NCBI GenBank assembly: GCA_903837305.1
Contig: CAILUB010000338.1
Span: 1-5,339, forward strand
Source of the DNA: an uncultured Cytophagaceae bacterium
GTDB lineage: Bacteria > Bacteroidota > Bacteroidia > Cytophagales > Spirosomataceae
Direction of reading: 5' to 3'
DNA: 5,339 nt
The notes under the pieces were generated by a model. The model was not told the origin of the DNA. It saw only the letters and a list, made by a program, of their open reading frames with translations, and made no database searches. Positions 1-5,339 of the stretch are shown one piece after another. Position 1 is the stretch's first letter. Each line of letters opens with the position of its first letter. Made by a program: the position numbers and the translations under genes.

Positions 1-1263
1 CCTATTAATAATGATGAGAATAACGCAGTTTGTGGAATTACTCCCAATGGTAAGACTTTATTATTAAATAATGTCTATGGTAAAGATGGAACCATGGAGA
101 AGGGAGTTTCTTTTTCTTATTTATTAAGAACAGGTGAGTGGAGTTTTCCAAAGGCCTTGAAAATAGTCAATTTCAAAAATAAGTCTGAGTTTTCAGAATA
201 TACGCTTGCACCCAATGGAAAGGTGTTATTAATGACCACAGAAACAAAGGATTCTTTCGGTGGCAAAGATATTTATGTTTCATTTTTAAATACGGATGAT
301 ACCTGGTCTGAACCAAAGAATATCGGTTTTTCTGTCAATACAGGTGAGGCAGAATCTACTCCTTTTATTGCTCCTGATGGTGTTACTATGTATTTCTCTT
401 CCAGTGGCCATGTAGGTTTTGGTAATAATGATATTTTTTTAACACGACGACTCGATGATACTTGGCAAAATTGGACAACCCCTGAAAACCTAGGCCCAAT
501 CGTTAATACACCTCAATGGGACGGTTATTTTTCCGTCTCTGCTAAAGGTGATTACGCCTATTTTAGTTCTACAGAAAACTCTTTAGGTGCTGAAGATATT
601 TTTCGAATTAAAATTCCTGAAAAAGCTAAGCCTCTGACCCTTATTCAGATGAATGGTCAGGTCATTAATCAGAAAACAAAAGAGCAAATGCCTGCTCGAA
701 TATTGATTAAATCAAAACTTAATCCTTTAGATACTTTATCGATTGATTATGATCCTTATGTAGGCGATTATAGTTTTATGTGGCCAGCCAAAAAACCTTT
801 TTCTGTTCAAGTAAAGAAGCCCGGTTTCTTTAATAAATTCGAAAATTTTGATTTCAGTTCGTTGAAGAGTTTTAGTTCATTGAATCAGAATTTTATGATG
901 CAAACGGTTGAGCCTAATAAGTCTTATTCTTTGGCAAATATTAGTTTTGATCAAGGTAAATCAGAGTTAAAACAAGGTTTTGAATCTGAATTAGAAAAGG
1001 TGGTGCAAATTCTTCTTGAAAACACCTCCTATTTGATTTTATTAGAGGGCCATACAGATAATCAAGGCGATTGGAATGATAACCTCAAATTATCTATTGA
1101 ACGTGTAGAAAATGTAAAAGCTTACTTAACGTCTAAAGGAATTGATTCTTTTCGAATAAAAACCAAAGGATGGGGAGGCGCAAAACCAATTGCAAACAAT
1201 TTACTTGAAGATACAAGACGAATCAATCGCCGAGTTGAATTCACACTAATTCCTGCAGAATAA
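1..1263 (+). CDS. PD40 / OmpA-family outer-membrane-associated protein, 5' truncated by window edge
   Basis: The reading frame is open from base 1, so the ATG at 94 is internal and the true start lies upstream; 420 residues are visible. Residues about 10-205 hold at least four WD40-like PD40 propeller repeats, marked by TPNGK (14-18), APNGK (70-74), APDG (124-127) and SAKGD (180-184), with following DIY/DIF strands. Residues about 213-303 look like a carboxypeptidase-regulatory-like beta-sandwich. Residues about 311-418 are an OmpA C-terminal peptidoglycan-binding domain: GHTDN at 350-354, a match to NxxLSxxRxxxVxxxL from residue 361, and NRRVEF at 409-414. The family is known to sit in the periplasm or outer membrane and tether it to peptidoglycan. 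The domain order resembles PorE of the type IX secretion apparatus, but many Bacteroidota paralogues share it and the N-terminus (signal peptide, possible TPR) is not visible, so no symbol is given. It ends at TAA and converges on ahpD. Confidence 0.9.
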   Translation, partial: PINNDENNAVCGITPNGKTLLLNNVYGKDGTMEKGVSFSYLLRTGEWSFPKALKIVNFKNKSEFSEYTLAPNGKVLLMTTETKDSFGGKDIYVSFLNTDDTWSEPKNIGFSVNTGEAESTPFIAPDGVTMYFSSSGHVGFGNNDIFLTRRLDDTWQNWTTPENLGPIVNTPQWDGYFSVSAKGDYAYFSSTENSLGAEDIFRIKIPEKAKPLTLIQMNGQVINQKTKEQMPARILIKSKLNPLDTLSIDYDPYVGDYSFMWPAKKPFSVQVKKPGFFNKFENFDFSSLKSFSSLNQNFMMQTVEPNKSYSLANISFDQGKSELKQGFESELEKVVQILLENTSYLILLEGHTDNQGDWNDNLKLSIERVENVKAYLTSKGIDSFRIKTKGWGGAKPIANNLLEDTRRINRRVEFTLIPAE

Positions 1264-1264
1264 A

Positions 1265-1292
1265 AAAAGAGGGGATTTCTCCCCCCTATTTT
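1265..1292. terminator. Probable bidirectional intrinsic terminator between convergent genes
   Basis: An inverted repeat begins right after the OmpA-family stop. AAAAGAGGGG (1265-1274) pairs with CCCCTATTTT (1283-1292) through ten positions with one internal mismatch, around an 8-base loop. Read on the plus strand, the 3' arm ends in TTTT. Read on the minus strand, the stem runs into seven T residues, a stronger U-tract, so it can also stop transcription leaving ahpD, whose stop codon is 22 bp away. One hairpin serving two converging genes is a common arrangement. Confidence 0.7.
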
Positions 1293-1313
1293 ACTCAACC
1301 TAAAACGTACTTA

Positions 1314-1886
1314 TTATAATAAAACGATCAAACTTTTAATGATCGCCGTTAGACGGATTGCATCTAGAATACGCGCTTCTGTAGCTCCGTGATTCTTCAC
1401 CGATTGCTCATGAGAAGTCACACACATTTCACAACCATTAATCGCTGAAACCGTTAAGCTAGCTAATTCAAAGAACTCTTTGCCTAATACTGGGTTCATC
1501 ATAATCGACATACGAATACCTGCTGGTGCCGTATTGTAATACTCCTTATCTACCATGTGTTTAAATCGGTAGAAAATATTGTTAGCATTCAATAAGGATA
1601 CTAAGGCATGCATTTCTGTAATCTCTGCATCCGTTGCTCCTTTGCTAAGCGCTAGTTCTGTTAGGGAATTAATCGTTCTCGTGTGCTTTTGATTCACAGA
1701 AACCGCTAAGGCTAATAGAATAGCTTCTTTTTCTGTCAACGTTTGAGCGCGTAAGGCATTCGAAACATTGATTTTAAGATCTTTAATGTAGCGGTGATCT
1801 GCAGCATCTAATGTATCTAAAAGAGCAAACGATTCTGTGGCAGGGATATTGATCTCCGCCAATAAGTTGTCTTTAGTCTCACTCAT
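1314..1886 (-). CDS. ahpD: AhpD-like alkylhydroperoxidase (carboxymuconolactone decarboxylase family)
   Basis: This is a 190-residue cytoplasmic protein, close to the roughly 177 residues of mycobacterial AhpD. The C-terminal half carries the AhpD active site: Glu140 lies twelve residues before Cys152, followed by the CXXC pair Cys152-Glu-Met-Cys155 and His159 in SHE. The stretch SAINGC (147-152) is essentially identical to the mycobacterial sequence as I remember it. In Mycobacterium tuberculosis, AhpD reduces oxidised AhpC and is itself recharged by lipoylated SucB/DlaT and Lpd; it also has weak peroxidase activity. The same role is inferred here because ahpC lies 48 bp upstream on the same strand. 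The position of mycobacterial His132 (inside CXXC) is Met154, while the other catalytic residues are kept. The ATG at 1886 gives a full-length N-terminus; the leader ends in AACAACC and has no Shine-Dalgarno sequence. It is probably cotranscribed with ahpC. Another CMD-family peroxidase role is the alternative. Confidence 0.88.
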   Translation of the reverse strand: MSETKDNLLAEINIPATESFALLDTLDAADHRYIKDLKINVSNALRAQTLTEKEAILLALAVSVNQKHTRTINSLTELALSKGATDAEITEMHALVSLLNANNIFYRFKHMVDKEYYNTAPAGIRMSIMMNPVLGKEFFELASLTVSAINGCEMCVTSHEQSVKNHGATEARILDAIRLTAIIKSLIVLL

Positions 1887-1901
1887 GGTTGTTGATTTTA
1901 A

Positions 1902-1925
1902 TAGCCCCAGGCATACCTGGGGCTA
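1902..1925 (-). promoter_or_regulatory. Intercistronic hairpin between ahpC and ahpD
   Basis: This is a perfect GC-rich inverted repeat, AGCCCCAGG / CCTGGGGCT with a 4-base loop, extended by one T-A pair to ten base pairs. It starts ten bases after the ahpC stop and ends fifteen bases before the ahpD ATG. On the minus-strand transcript it is followed by ATTAAAATC, not a clean U-tract, so full termination is doubtful. A partial terminator or an mRNA 3'-end stabiliser that lowers AhpD relative to AhpC fits better (inference). Confidence 0.7.
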
Positions 1926-1934
1926 AGGGGATGA

Positions 1935-2483
1935 TTATAATGTAGCGTCTCCAGCTTTCCAGTTACATGGGCAAAGCTCGTCTGTTTGTAACGCATCTAA
2001 TACACGTAATACTTCGTCTACATTACGTCCTACTGAAAGGTCGTTAGCAGATACCCAACGTACGATTCCTTCTTGGTCAGCGATGTAAGTAACACGGTAT
2101 GCTACTTTTTCACCTTCAGTTAGGATGCCTAATTCCTCTGCTAAGCTCTTAGAAGTATCAGCTAACATAGGGAACTTTAAACCACGTAAATCGTCGTGAT
2201 CTCTTCTCCAAGCAGCGTGAACGAATTCAGAATCAGTAGAAGCTCCGATTAAAGAAGCATCGCGATCTGCGAAATCTCCTGCACGGCGGTTGAATTCAGC
2301 GATTTCTGTAGGGCATACAAAAGTGAAATCTTTTGGCCACCAGAACATGACTAACCATTTACCGTCTTTCTTGTGATCTTCTGAAGTGATTGTTGCGAAT
2401 TCTTTTCCTTGTTCTAAAGAAACGACTGCTGTTTTTGAAAAAGTTGGGAATTGACTTCCTAATCCTAACATGTGATTTGCCAT
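1935..2483 (-). CDS. ahpC: Peroxiredoxin AhpC, mycobacterial-type with C-terminal CPC
   Basis: This 182-residue cytoplasmic thiol peroxidase reduces H2O2, organic hydroperoxides and probably peroxynitrite. The thioredoxin fold carries the peroxiredoxin signature Pro50, Thr54 and peroxidatic Cys57 in FTFVCPTE (53-60); Arg130 in YRVTYIAD is the likely catalytic arginine. The C-terminus has two resolving-type cysteines, Cys171 and Cys173, in DELCPCNW. As I recall the family, this matches M. tuberculosis AhpC (Cys61, Cys174, Cys176), which has the same FFWPKDFTFVCPTE-like context and hands its disulfide to AhpD. Enteric AhpC instead uses AhpF and a single C-terminal VCP cysteine. I chose the ATG at 2483 (MANHMLGLGSQFP) because family members begin at this point. 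The frame could extend to a TTG at 2525, but that codon falls inside the predicted promoter. There is no Shine-Dalgarno sequence; the leader is rich in ACAA. It lies divergent from oxyR and upstream of ahpD. Confidence 0.95.
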   Translation of the reverse strand: MANHMLGLGSQFPTFSKTAVVSLEQGKEFATITSEDHKKDGKWLVMFWWPKDFTFVCPTEIAEFNRRAGDFADRDASLIGASTDSEFVHAAWRRDHDDLRGLKFPMLADTSKSLAEELGILTEGEKVAYRVTYIADQEGIVRWVSANDLSVGRNVDEVLRVLDALQTDELCPCNWKAGDATL

Positions 2484-2522
2484 TTGTATTGGTTGTTTTA
2501 TTGTGCTTGTTAAATTGTGATG

Positions 2523-2554
2523 CAAAGATCTTGTTTAAAGTGTTATTAGTCAAA
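2523..2554 (-). promoter_or_regulatory. Candidate ahpC promoter, Bacteroidota type
   Basis: On the minus strand, TTTG (2554-2551), a 20-base spacer and GATCTTTG (2530-2523) match the Bacteroidota sigma consensus TTTG / TAnnTTTG with one mismatch in the -7 element. This predicts a start near 2516-2519 and a leader of about 35 bases before the ATG at 2483. A second -7-like match, TAGATTTG (2558-2551), overlaps the -33 element but has no TTG at the right distance upstream. Recognised by pattern only. Confidence 0.4.
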
Positions 2555-2555
2555 T

Positions 2556-2578
2556 CTATATTTTCTATATTTGTATAG
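2556..2578. promoter_or_regulatory. Candidate OxyR operator: CTATA direct and inverted repeats
   Basis: Within the divergent region, CTATATTTT (2556-2564) is followed directly by CTATATTTG (2565-2573), a 9-base tandem repeat differing at one position. The second copy forms a perfect inverted repeat CTATA-TTTG-TATAG (2565-2578). ATAG/CTAT half-sites are the core of the Escherichia coli OxyR site, though there the classic spacing and orientation are ATAG-N7-CTAT, so this is only a resemblance. The repeats cover the putative oxyR -7 element and sit just upstream of the putative ahpC -33, where a LysR-type regulator could repress itself and activate ahpC. Confidence 0.4.
2566..2573 (+). promoter_or_regulatory. 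Candidate oxyR -7 promoter element (TATATTTG)
   Basis: TATATTTG is an exact match to the Bacteroidota -7 consensus TAnnTTTG and lies 18 bases before the oxyR ATG, so the leader would be only about a dozen bases. No convincing TTG is found about 20 bases upstream (the bases there read GTTA), which would suit a weak or regulator-dependent promoter. It is embedded in the CTATA inverted repeat. Confidence 0.4.
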
Positions 2579-2591
2579 TTTTTAATTATAT

Positions 2592-3515
2592 ATGACCATA
2601 ACGCAATTAGAGTACATTGTCGCCTTAGCTGATTTGCAAAGTTTTTCCAAAGCAGCGGATTATTGTTGTGTTACTCAGCCCAGTCTAAGTATGCAGGTGC
2701 AAAAGTTAGAGGATGAATTAAATCTTACGCTCTTTAATCGTAAGGCAAAGCCTCTCGTTCCTACCCTAGAAGCAAGAGAGGTTATCGCAAAAGCCCGTGC
2801 GATCCTAAATGAGAGTAATTCGATTCTTTCTCTTTCCAAAGGTTGGTCGAATCAAGTTAATGGCTCTGTTTCCATCGGTGTGATTCCTACGATTGCTCCC
2901 TATTTAATGCCCAAGTTCCTTGCGGATTTTCAGTTAAAATACCCTGAATTGACTATTCGCATTGCAGAAACGACTACGGCTAATATCAAGAAGGGGATTC
3001 AAGAAGGAAAAATTGATATCGGGATATTAGTTACTCCATTAAACGATTCGTTGGTAGAGATCCCGCTCTATTATGAAGAATTGTTCCTATACTCTAATGT
3101 GTGGGAAGAGGATGGTTCGAAGTTAAAATCGTCATTAGATCCTTCCAAATTGTGGCTATTAGAAGAAGGTCATTGTTTGAGTAGTCAGGTTAACTCCATC
3201 TGTAATTTGCCATCAGGCCCATTAGTGGGCACTAAGATGACCTATCAAACGGGAAGTATGGAAACGATAGTGCGGTTAGCAGACCAAGGTTTTGGCCAAA
3301 CTATTATTCCTCAAATGTTTGTAGATTACCTCGATCCTAAACTAAAGGAAAAGGTTTACACTTTGCCTGAACCTAAACCGGTTCGAGAAGTGGCTTTAGT
3401 TCATGCTCCCTCTTATTCAAGAAAGGCCATAGTAAAAGCGTTAGAATTGGAAATTTTGGCTCACATACCTGATTCATGGAAACAGGCGCAGGAACGTAAC
3501 ATTATCCCCATATAG
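2592..3515 (+). CDS. oxyR: OxyR, LysR-type hydrogen peroxide sensor and regulator
   Basis: This 307-residue protein has the usual LysR-family length (E. coli OxyR is 305). Residues 1-60 form the winged helix-turn-helix, with SFSKAADYCCVTQPSLS at 17-33, followed by a linker helix and an effector domain from about residue 90. The redox pair is Cys195 in EEGHC and Cys204, exactly nine residues apart as for E. coli Cys199/Cys208, whose disulfide switches the protein on. His194 precedes the sensing cysteine. Thr100 (VIPT) and Thr129 match peroxide-pocket positions of the E. coli protein from memory. Cys25 is also shared, with an extra Cys26 beside it. The ATG at 2592 gives a complete N-terminus (MTITQLEYIVALA). 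It lies divergent from ahpC, so control of ahpC-ahpD and of itself is the likely role. Its 3' end overlaps the convergent permease gene by 14 bp, leaving no room for a terminator before that gene. Confidence 0.95.
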   Translation: MTITQLEYIVALADLQSFSKAADYCCVTQPSLSMQVQKLEDELNLTLFNRKAKPLVPTLEAREVIAKARAILNESNSILSLSKGWSNQVNGSVSIGVIPTIAPYLMPKFLADFQLKYPELTIRIAETTTANIKKGIQEGKIDIGILVTPLNDSLVEIPLYYEELFLYSNVWEEDGSKLKSSLDPSKLWLLEEGHCLSSQVNSICNLPSGPLVGTKMTYQTGSMETIVRLADQGFGQTIIPQMFVDYLDPKLKEKVYTLPEPKPVREVALVHAPSYSRKAIVKALELEILAHIPDSWKQAQERNIIPI

Positions 3516-4815
3516 CTTTTGCCTTGGCGCTACTTAATAGAGGTCTAAGGAATAATAAACTAGCCCCAAAAACAAAGGTCAGAACCAATATACTGATCCG
3601 CATATTACCTGTTAACTGAATGATAAGGCCAAACATAAACGTGCCTATCACCGTTGACATTCGGTCGCAAACGTCATAGAAACTGAAATAGGAGGCGGTA
3701 TCCTTCTCCCCTTTTGGACATAATTTAGCGTAAGTAGCGCGGCTATTCGATTGAATGCCCCCCATCACGAATCCGATAGCGGTGGCCAATAAATAGAAAT
3801 TGAATTGTGAGGTTACTGTATAAGCATAGGCACATACAAATATCCAAACAAAGACGATTAACCCTAGTGCTTTTATGTTACCAACCCAACCTGATAATCG
3901 AGCACAGAAATAGGCTCCTGGAATGGCTACTAATTGAATCAATAGAATGGTAATAATCAAGGCATCTTCAGGTAAATGTAATTCTTGACTTCCAAATAAA
4001 GCTCCCAAGTACATCACCGTTTGGGCACCCATATTAAATAAGAAAAAACTCAAGAGAAAATTCTTGATTTCAACGTTCGCCGAAACTTCCTTAAATACCT
4101 TACTTAATTCTTTGAACCCACCTAGCCACCATTGGTTTTGGTCTTTTTCTTTTGCTTTTGAATCGGGAAGATAGTGCAATGGAATTTGGGCAAATAATAA
4201 CCACCATAATCCTACGGTTAAAAAAGAAACGCGTGCGGCCATTTCTCCCCCTATTCCACCATACCATTCTGGTTTTAAAAGCATAGTCAGATTTTGGACT
4301 AACAATAAAACGGAGCCAATATAACCTAGTGTAAATCCTTTTGCACTTAGGCGATCAAAACGATCAGGGGTGGCAATTTCTGGAAGGAAACTATTGTAGA
4401 ATACCATACTTCCACCCCAACCAATGATGGAAAATAGGAATCCGAGCGTTCCAACGTAGTAATGACCCTTGCTAAAAAAGAATAAGGCTATGCAACTAAA
4501 AGAGCCTAGATAGCAAAAGAAACGCATAAAGCTTTTCTTCGCACCTGTATAATCCGCTATTCCGGATAAGAAGGGCATTAAAATAGTTAAAGCTAAGAAG
4601 GCAACAGAAATAGTATAGGAGAAAACAACCGTATTGCTTAGCTCGAAACCTAAAATGGAAATCATACCAGGAGTTACACTACCTAATGTAATCGCTGCAG
4701 AAGGAAAATAAATAGGAAAAATGGCTGAGGTAATCGTCAAAGAATGTACTGAATTTGCCCAGTCATAAAAGGCCCAGGCATTCAATGTTTTCGGATTATT
4801 CAGCTTTTGCTCCAT
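3502..4815 (-). CDS. MFS transporter, UMF1 / Atg22-like family
   Basis: This is a 437-residue inner-membrane permease with about twelve hydrophobic segments, near residues 24-43, 61-84, 97-114, 120-141, 160-180, 195-215, 252-272, 285-305, 314-334, 338-355, 386-401 and 407-424. The N-terminal NAWAFYDWANS (12-22) is the hallmark of the UMF1 family (relatives of the yeast vacuolar effluxer Atg22). An MFS motif-A-like loop, GIADYTGAKK, follows at 85-94. NSFLPEIATPDRFDRLSAKG (141-160) and GGIQSNSRATYAKLCP (352-367) are further conserved blocks. A charged central cytoplasmic loop spans about 217-250. Substrates of bacterial members are poorly defined; Atg22 exports amino acids from the vacuole, so amino-acid-like export is only a guess. 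The ATG shares one base with the parC-like stop (TAATG), which implies cotranscription and translational coupling with that gene. It converges on oxyR with a 14-bp overlap. Confidence 0.9.
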   Translation of the reverse strand: MEQKLNNPKTLNAWAFYDWANSVHSLTITSAIFPIYFPSAAITLGSVTPGMISILGFELSNTVVFSYTISVAFLALTILMPFLSGIADYTGAKKSFMRFFCYLGSFSCIALFFFSKGHYYVGTLGFLFSIIGWGGSMVFYNSFLPEIATPDRFDRLSAKGFTLGYIGSVLLLVQNLTMLLKPEWYGGIGGEMAARVSFLTVGLWWLLFAQIPLHYLPDSKAKEKDQNQWWLGGFKELSKVFKEVSANVEIKNFLLSFFLFNMGAQTVMYLGALFGSQELHLPEDALIITILLIQLVAIPGAYFCARLSGWVGNIKALGLIVFVWIFVCAYAYTVTSQFNFYLLATAIGFVMGGIQSNSRATYAKLCPKGEKDTASYFSFYDVCDRMSTVIGTFMFGLIIQLTGNMRISILVLTFVFGASLLFLRPLLSSAKAKAIWG

Positions 4816-5339
4816 TAAAATAAGCCTAATTGTTCCCCTTTAGGCGGGTTTTTGATTTCAAAAGGTATATCATCTTCTTTCTTTTCTTCCACAGGTGGCT
4901 TCTCTTCTACTTTTGTCTCTTCTGGAAAATTGACAATAAATTCAGGTTCATCTGAAATTACTTCTGTTGGTGATTCTGTGGCCACTGAAACGGTTTCTGC
5001 TACCTCTTCTACTTCCTCCGATTTCTCTATCTCTACGGGTTCAGGAGCATCGGGGTTCTTTTCGGTTACCGGTGCTCCCTCTTCTGTATCTAAGAATACC
5101 ACTTCGACTAGCTTAGGATAATTCAACTTGCTACCTAAAGCCTTCCACCCTCTTACTTCAGCTAACTCATCAATTGGAATGATTTCTAATTCATTCGTCT
5201 TTCCATCTGGTTTGTGCTTAATCTGAACGTTTGGCGAGTAATTATCCGTAACAGCAATTAGTTTACTTGCCTTGTGATCTGAAATAAATAAGAATTTCTT
5301 ATCTAATGAAGTAGTCTCTAAATGGAATCGTTTGATTAA
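4815..5339 (-). CDS. parC: DNA topoisomerase IV subunit A (ParC-like), C-terminal part only
   Basis: The frame is open to the right edge, so the N-terminal breakage-reunion domain and catalytic tyrosine lie outside; 174 C-terminal residues are visible. Residues 1-80 resemble the last blades of the GyrA/ParC beta-pinwheel in Bacteroidota: IKRFHLETTSLDKKFLFIS (2-20), then VRGWKALGSKL (62-72), matching the family's KGWKALGNKL-type motif as I recall it. Residues about 84-163 form an acidic, Glu/Pro/Val-rich tail of low complexity, probably disordered. The protein ends in QLGLF (170-174). The full protein would relax and decatenate DNA together with ParE. An in-frame TTG at 5126 could be mistaken for a start but lies within the pinwheel sequence. 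The stop overlaps the permease start by one base. GyrA rather than ParC is the main alternative; the family call is firm and the subtype less so. Confidence 0.8.
   Translation of the reverse strand, partial: LIKRFHLETTSLDKKFLFISDHKASKLIAVTDNYSPNVQIKHKPDGKTNELEIIPIDELAEVRGWKALGSKLNYPKLVEVVFLDTEEGAPVTEKNPDAPEPVEIEKSEEVEEVAETVSVATESPTEVISDEPEFIVNFPEETKVEEKPPVEEKKEDDIPFEIKNPPKGEQLGLF

Noticed and set aside
94..96. ATG at 94 as the start of the OmpA-family gene
   Set aside because: The frame is open to base 1 and residues before this Met already show a PD40 motif (TPNGK).
2484..2525. A 14-residue N-terminal extension of AhpC from a TTG at 2525
   Set aside because: The family begins near MANHMLGLGSQFP, the extension shows no family similarity that I recognise, and the TTG lies inside the predicted -7 element.
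2359..2553. 64-codon minus-strand frame overlapping ahpC
   Set aside because: It is an out-of-frame shadow of ahpC and its leader, with low-complexity Asn/Lys/Arg content and no recognisable domain.
2390..2578. 62-codon plus-strand frame with a hydrophobic translation
   Set aside because: It is antisense to ahpC and its promoter region; the Leu/Phe/Val-rich content follows from the AT-rich complement and is not evidence for a membrane peptide.
4852..5121. 89-codon plus-strand Ser/Thr-rich frame
   Set aside because: It is antisense to the acidic ParC tail; Glu-rich codons read backwards give Ser/Thr-rich nonsense of this kind.
4815..5126. A stand-alone 103-residue acidic protein starting at TTG 5126
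   Set aside because: The same frame stays open to 5339 and the upstream residues match the GyrA/ParC C-terminal domain, so this is only the tail of a longer gene.

Overview
The window looks like ordinary chromosome from an AT-rich member of the Bacteroidota, possibly a Cytophagales-type organism; I cannot name a genus. The evidence is an OmpA-family protein with PD40 propeller repeats, a Bacteroidota-style ParC C-terminus, absence of Shine-Dalgarno sequences ahead of the starts I could inspect, and promoter-like TAnnTTTG elements.

Layout from left to right: (1) the 3' part of a plus-strand gene for a PD40 / carboxypeptidase-regulatory-like / OmpA cell-envelope protein, cut by the window start and closed by a hairpin terminator; (2) a minus-strand pair, ahpC then ahpD, separated by 48 bp that hold a perfect hairpin; (3) a 108-bp divergent control region; (4) a plus-strand oxyR that keeps both redox-sensing cysteines; (5) a minus-strand MFS permease of the UMF1/Atg22-like type, overlapping oxyR tail-to-tail by 14 bp; (6) the 3' end of a minus-strand parC-like topoisomerase IV subunit A gene that runs off the right edge. 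Its stop overlaps the permease start (TAATG). There is no gene-free stretch longer than 300 bases.

The functional core is 1314-3515, a compact peroxide-defence module. OxyR is the H2O2 sensor-regulator. AhpC is a peroxiredoxin of the mycobacterial type with an extra C-terminal CPC cysteine pair. AhpD is the CXXC protein that recycles AhpC in the mycobacterial system, drawing electrons from lipoamide-bearing dehydrogenase components rather than from AhpF. The gene order (oxyR divergent from ahpC-ahpD) matches the textbook mycobacterial arrangement.

I found no mobile element, CRISPR array, RNA gene or clearly unknown multi-gene system. The points most worth a second look are the AhpD active-site substitution, the repeat array over the oxyR promoter, the ahpC/ahpD intercistronic hairpin, and a clamp-binding-like QLGLF end on the ParC tail.
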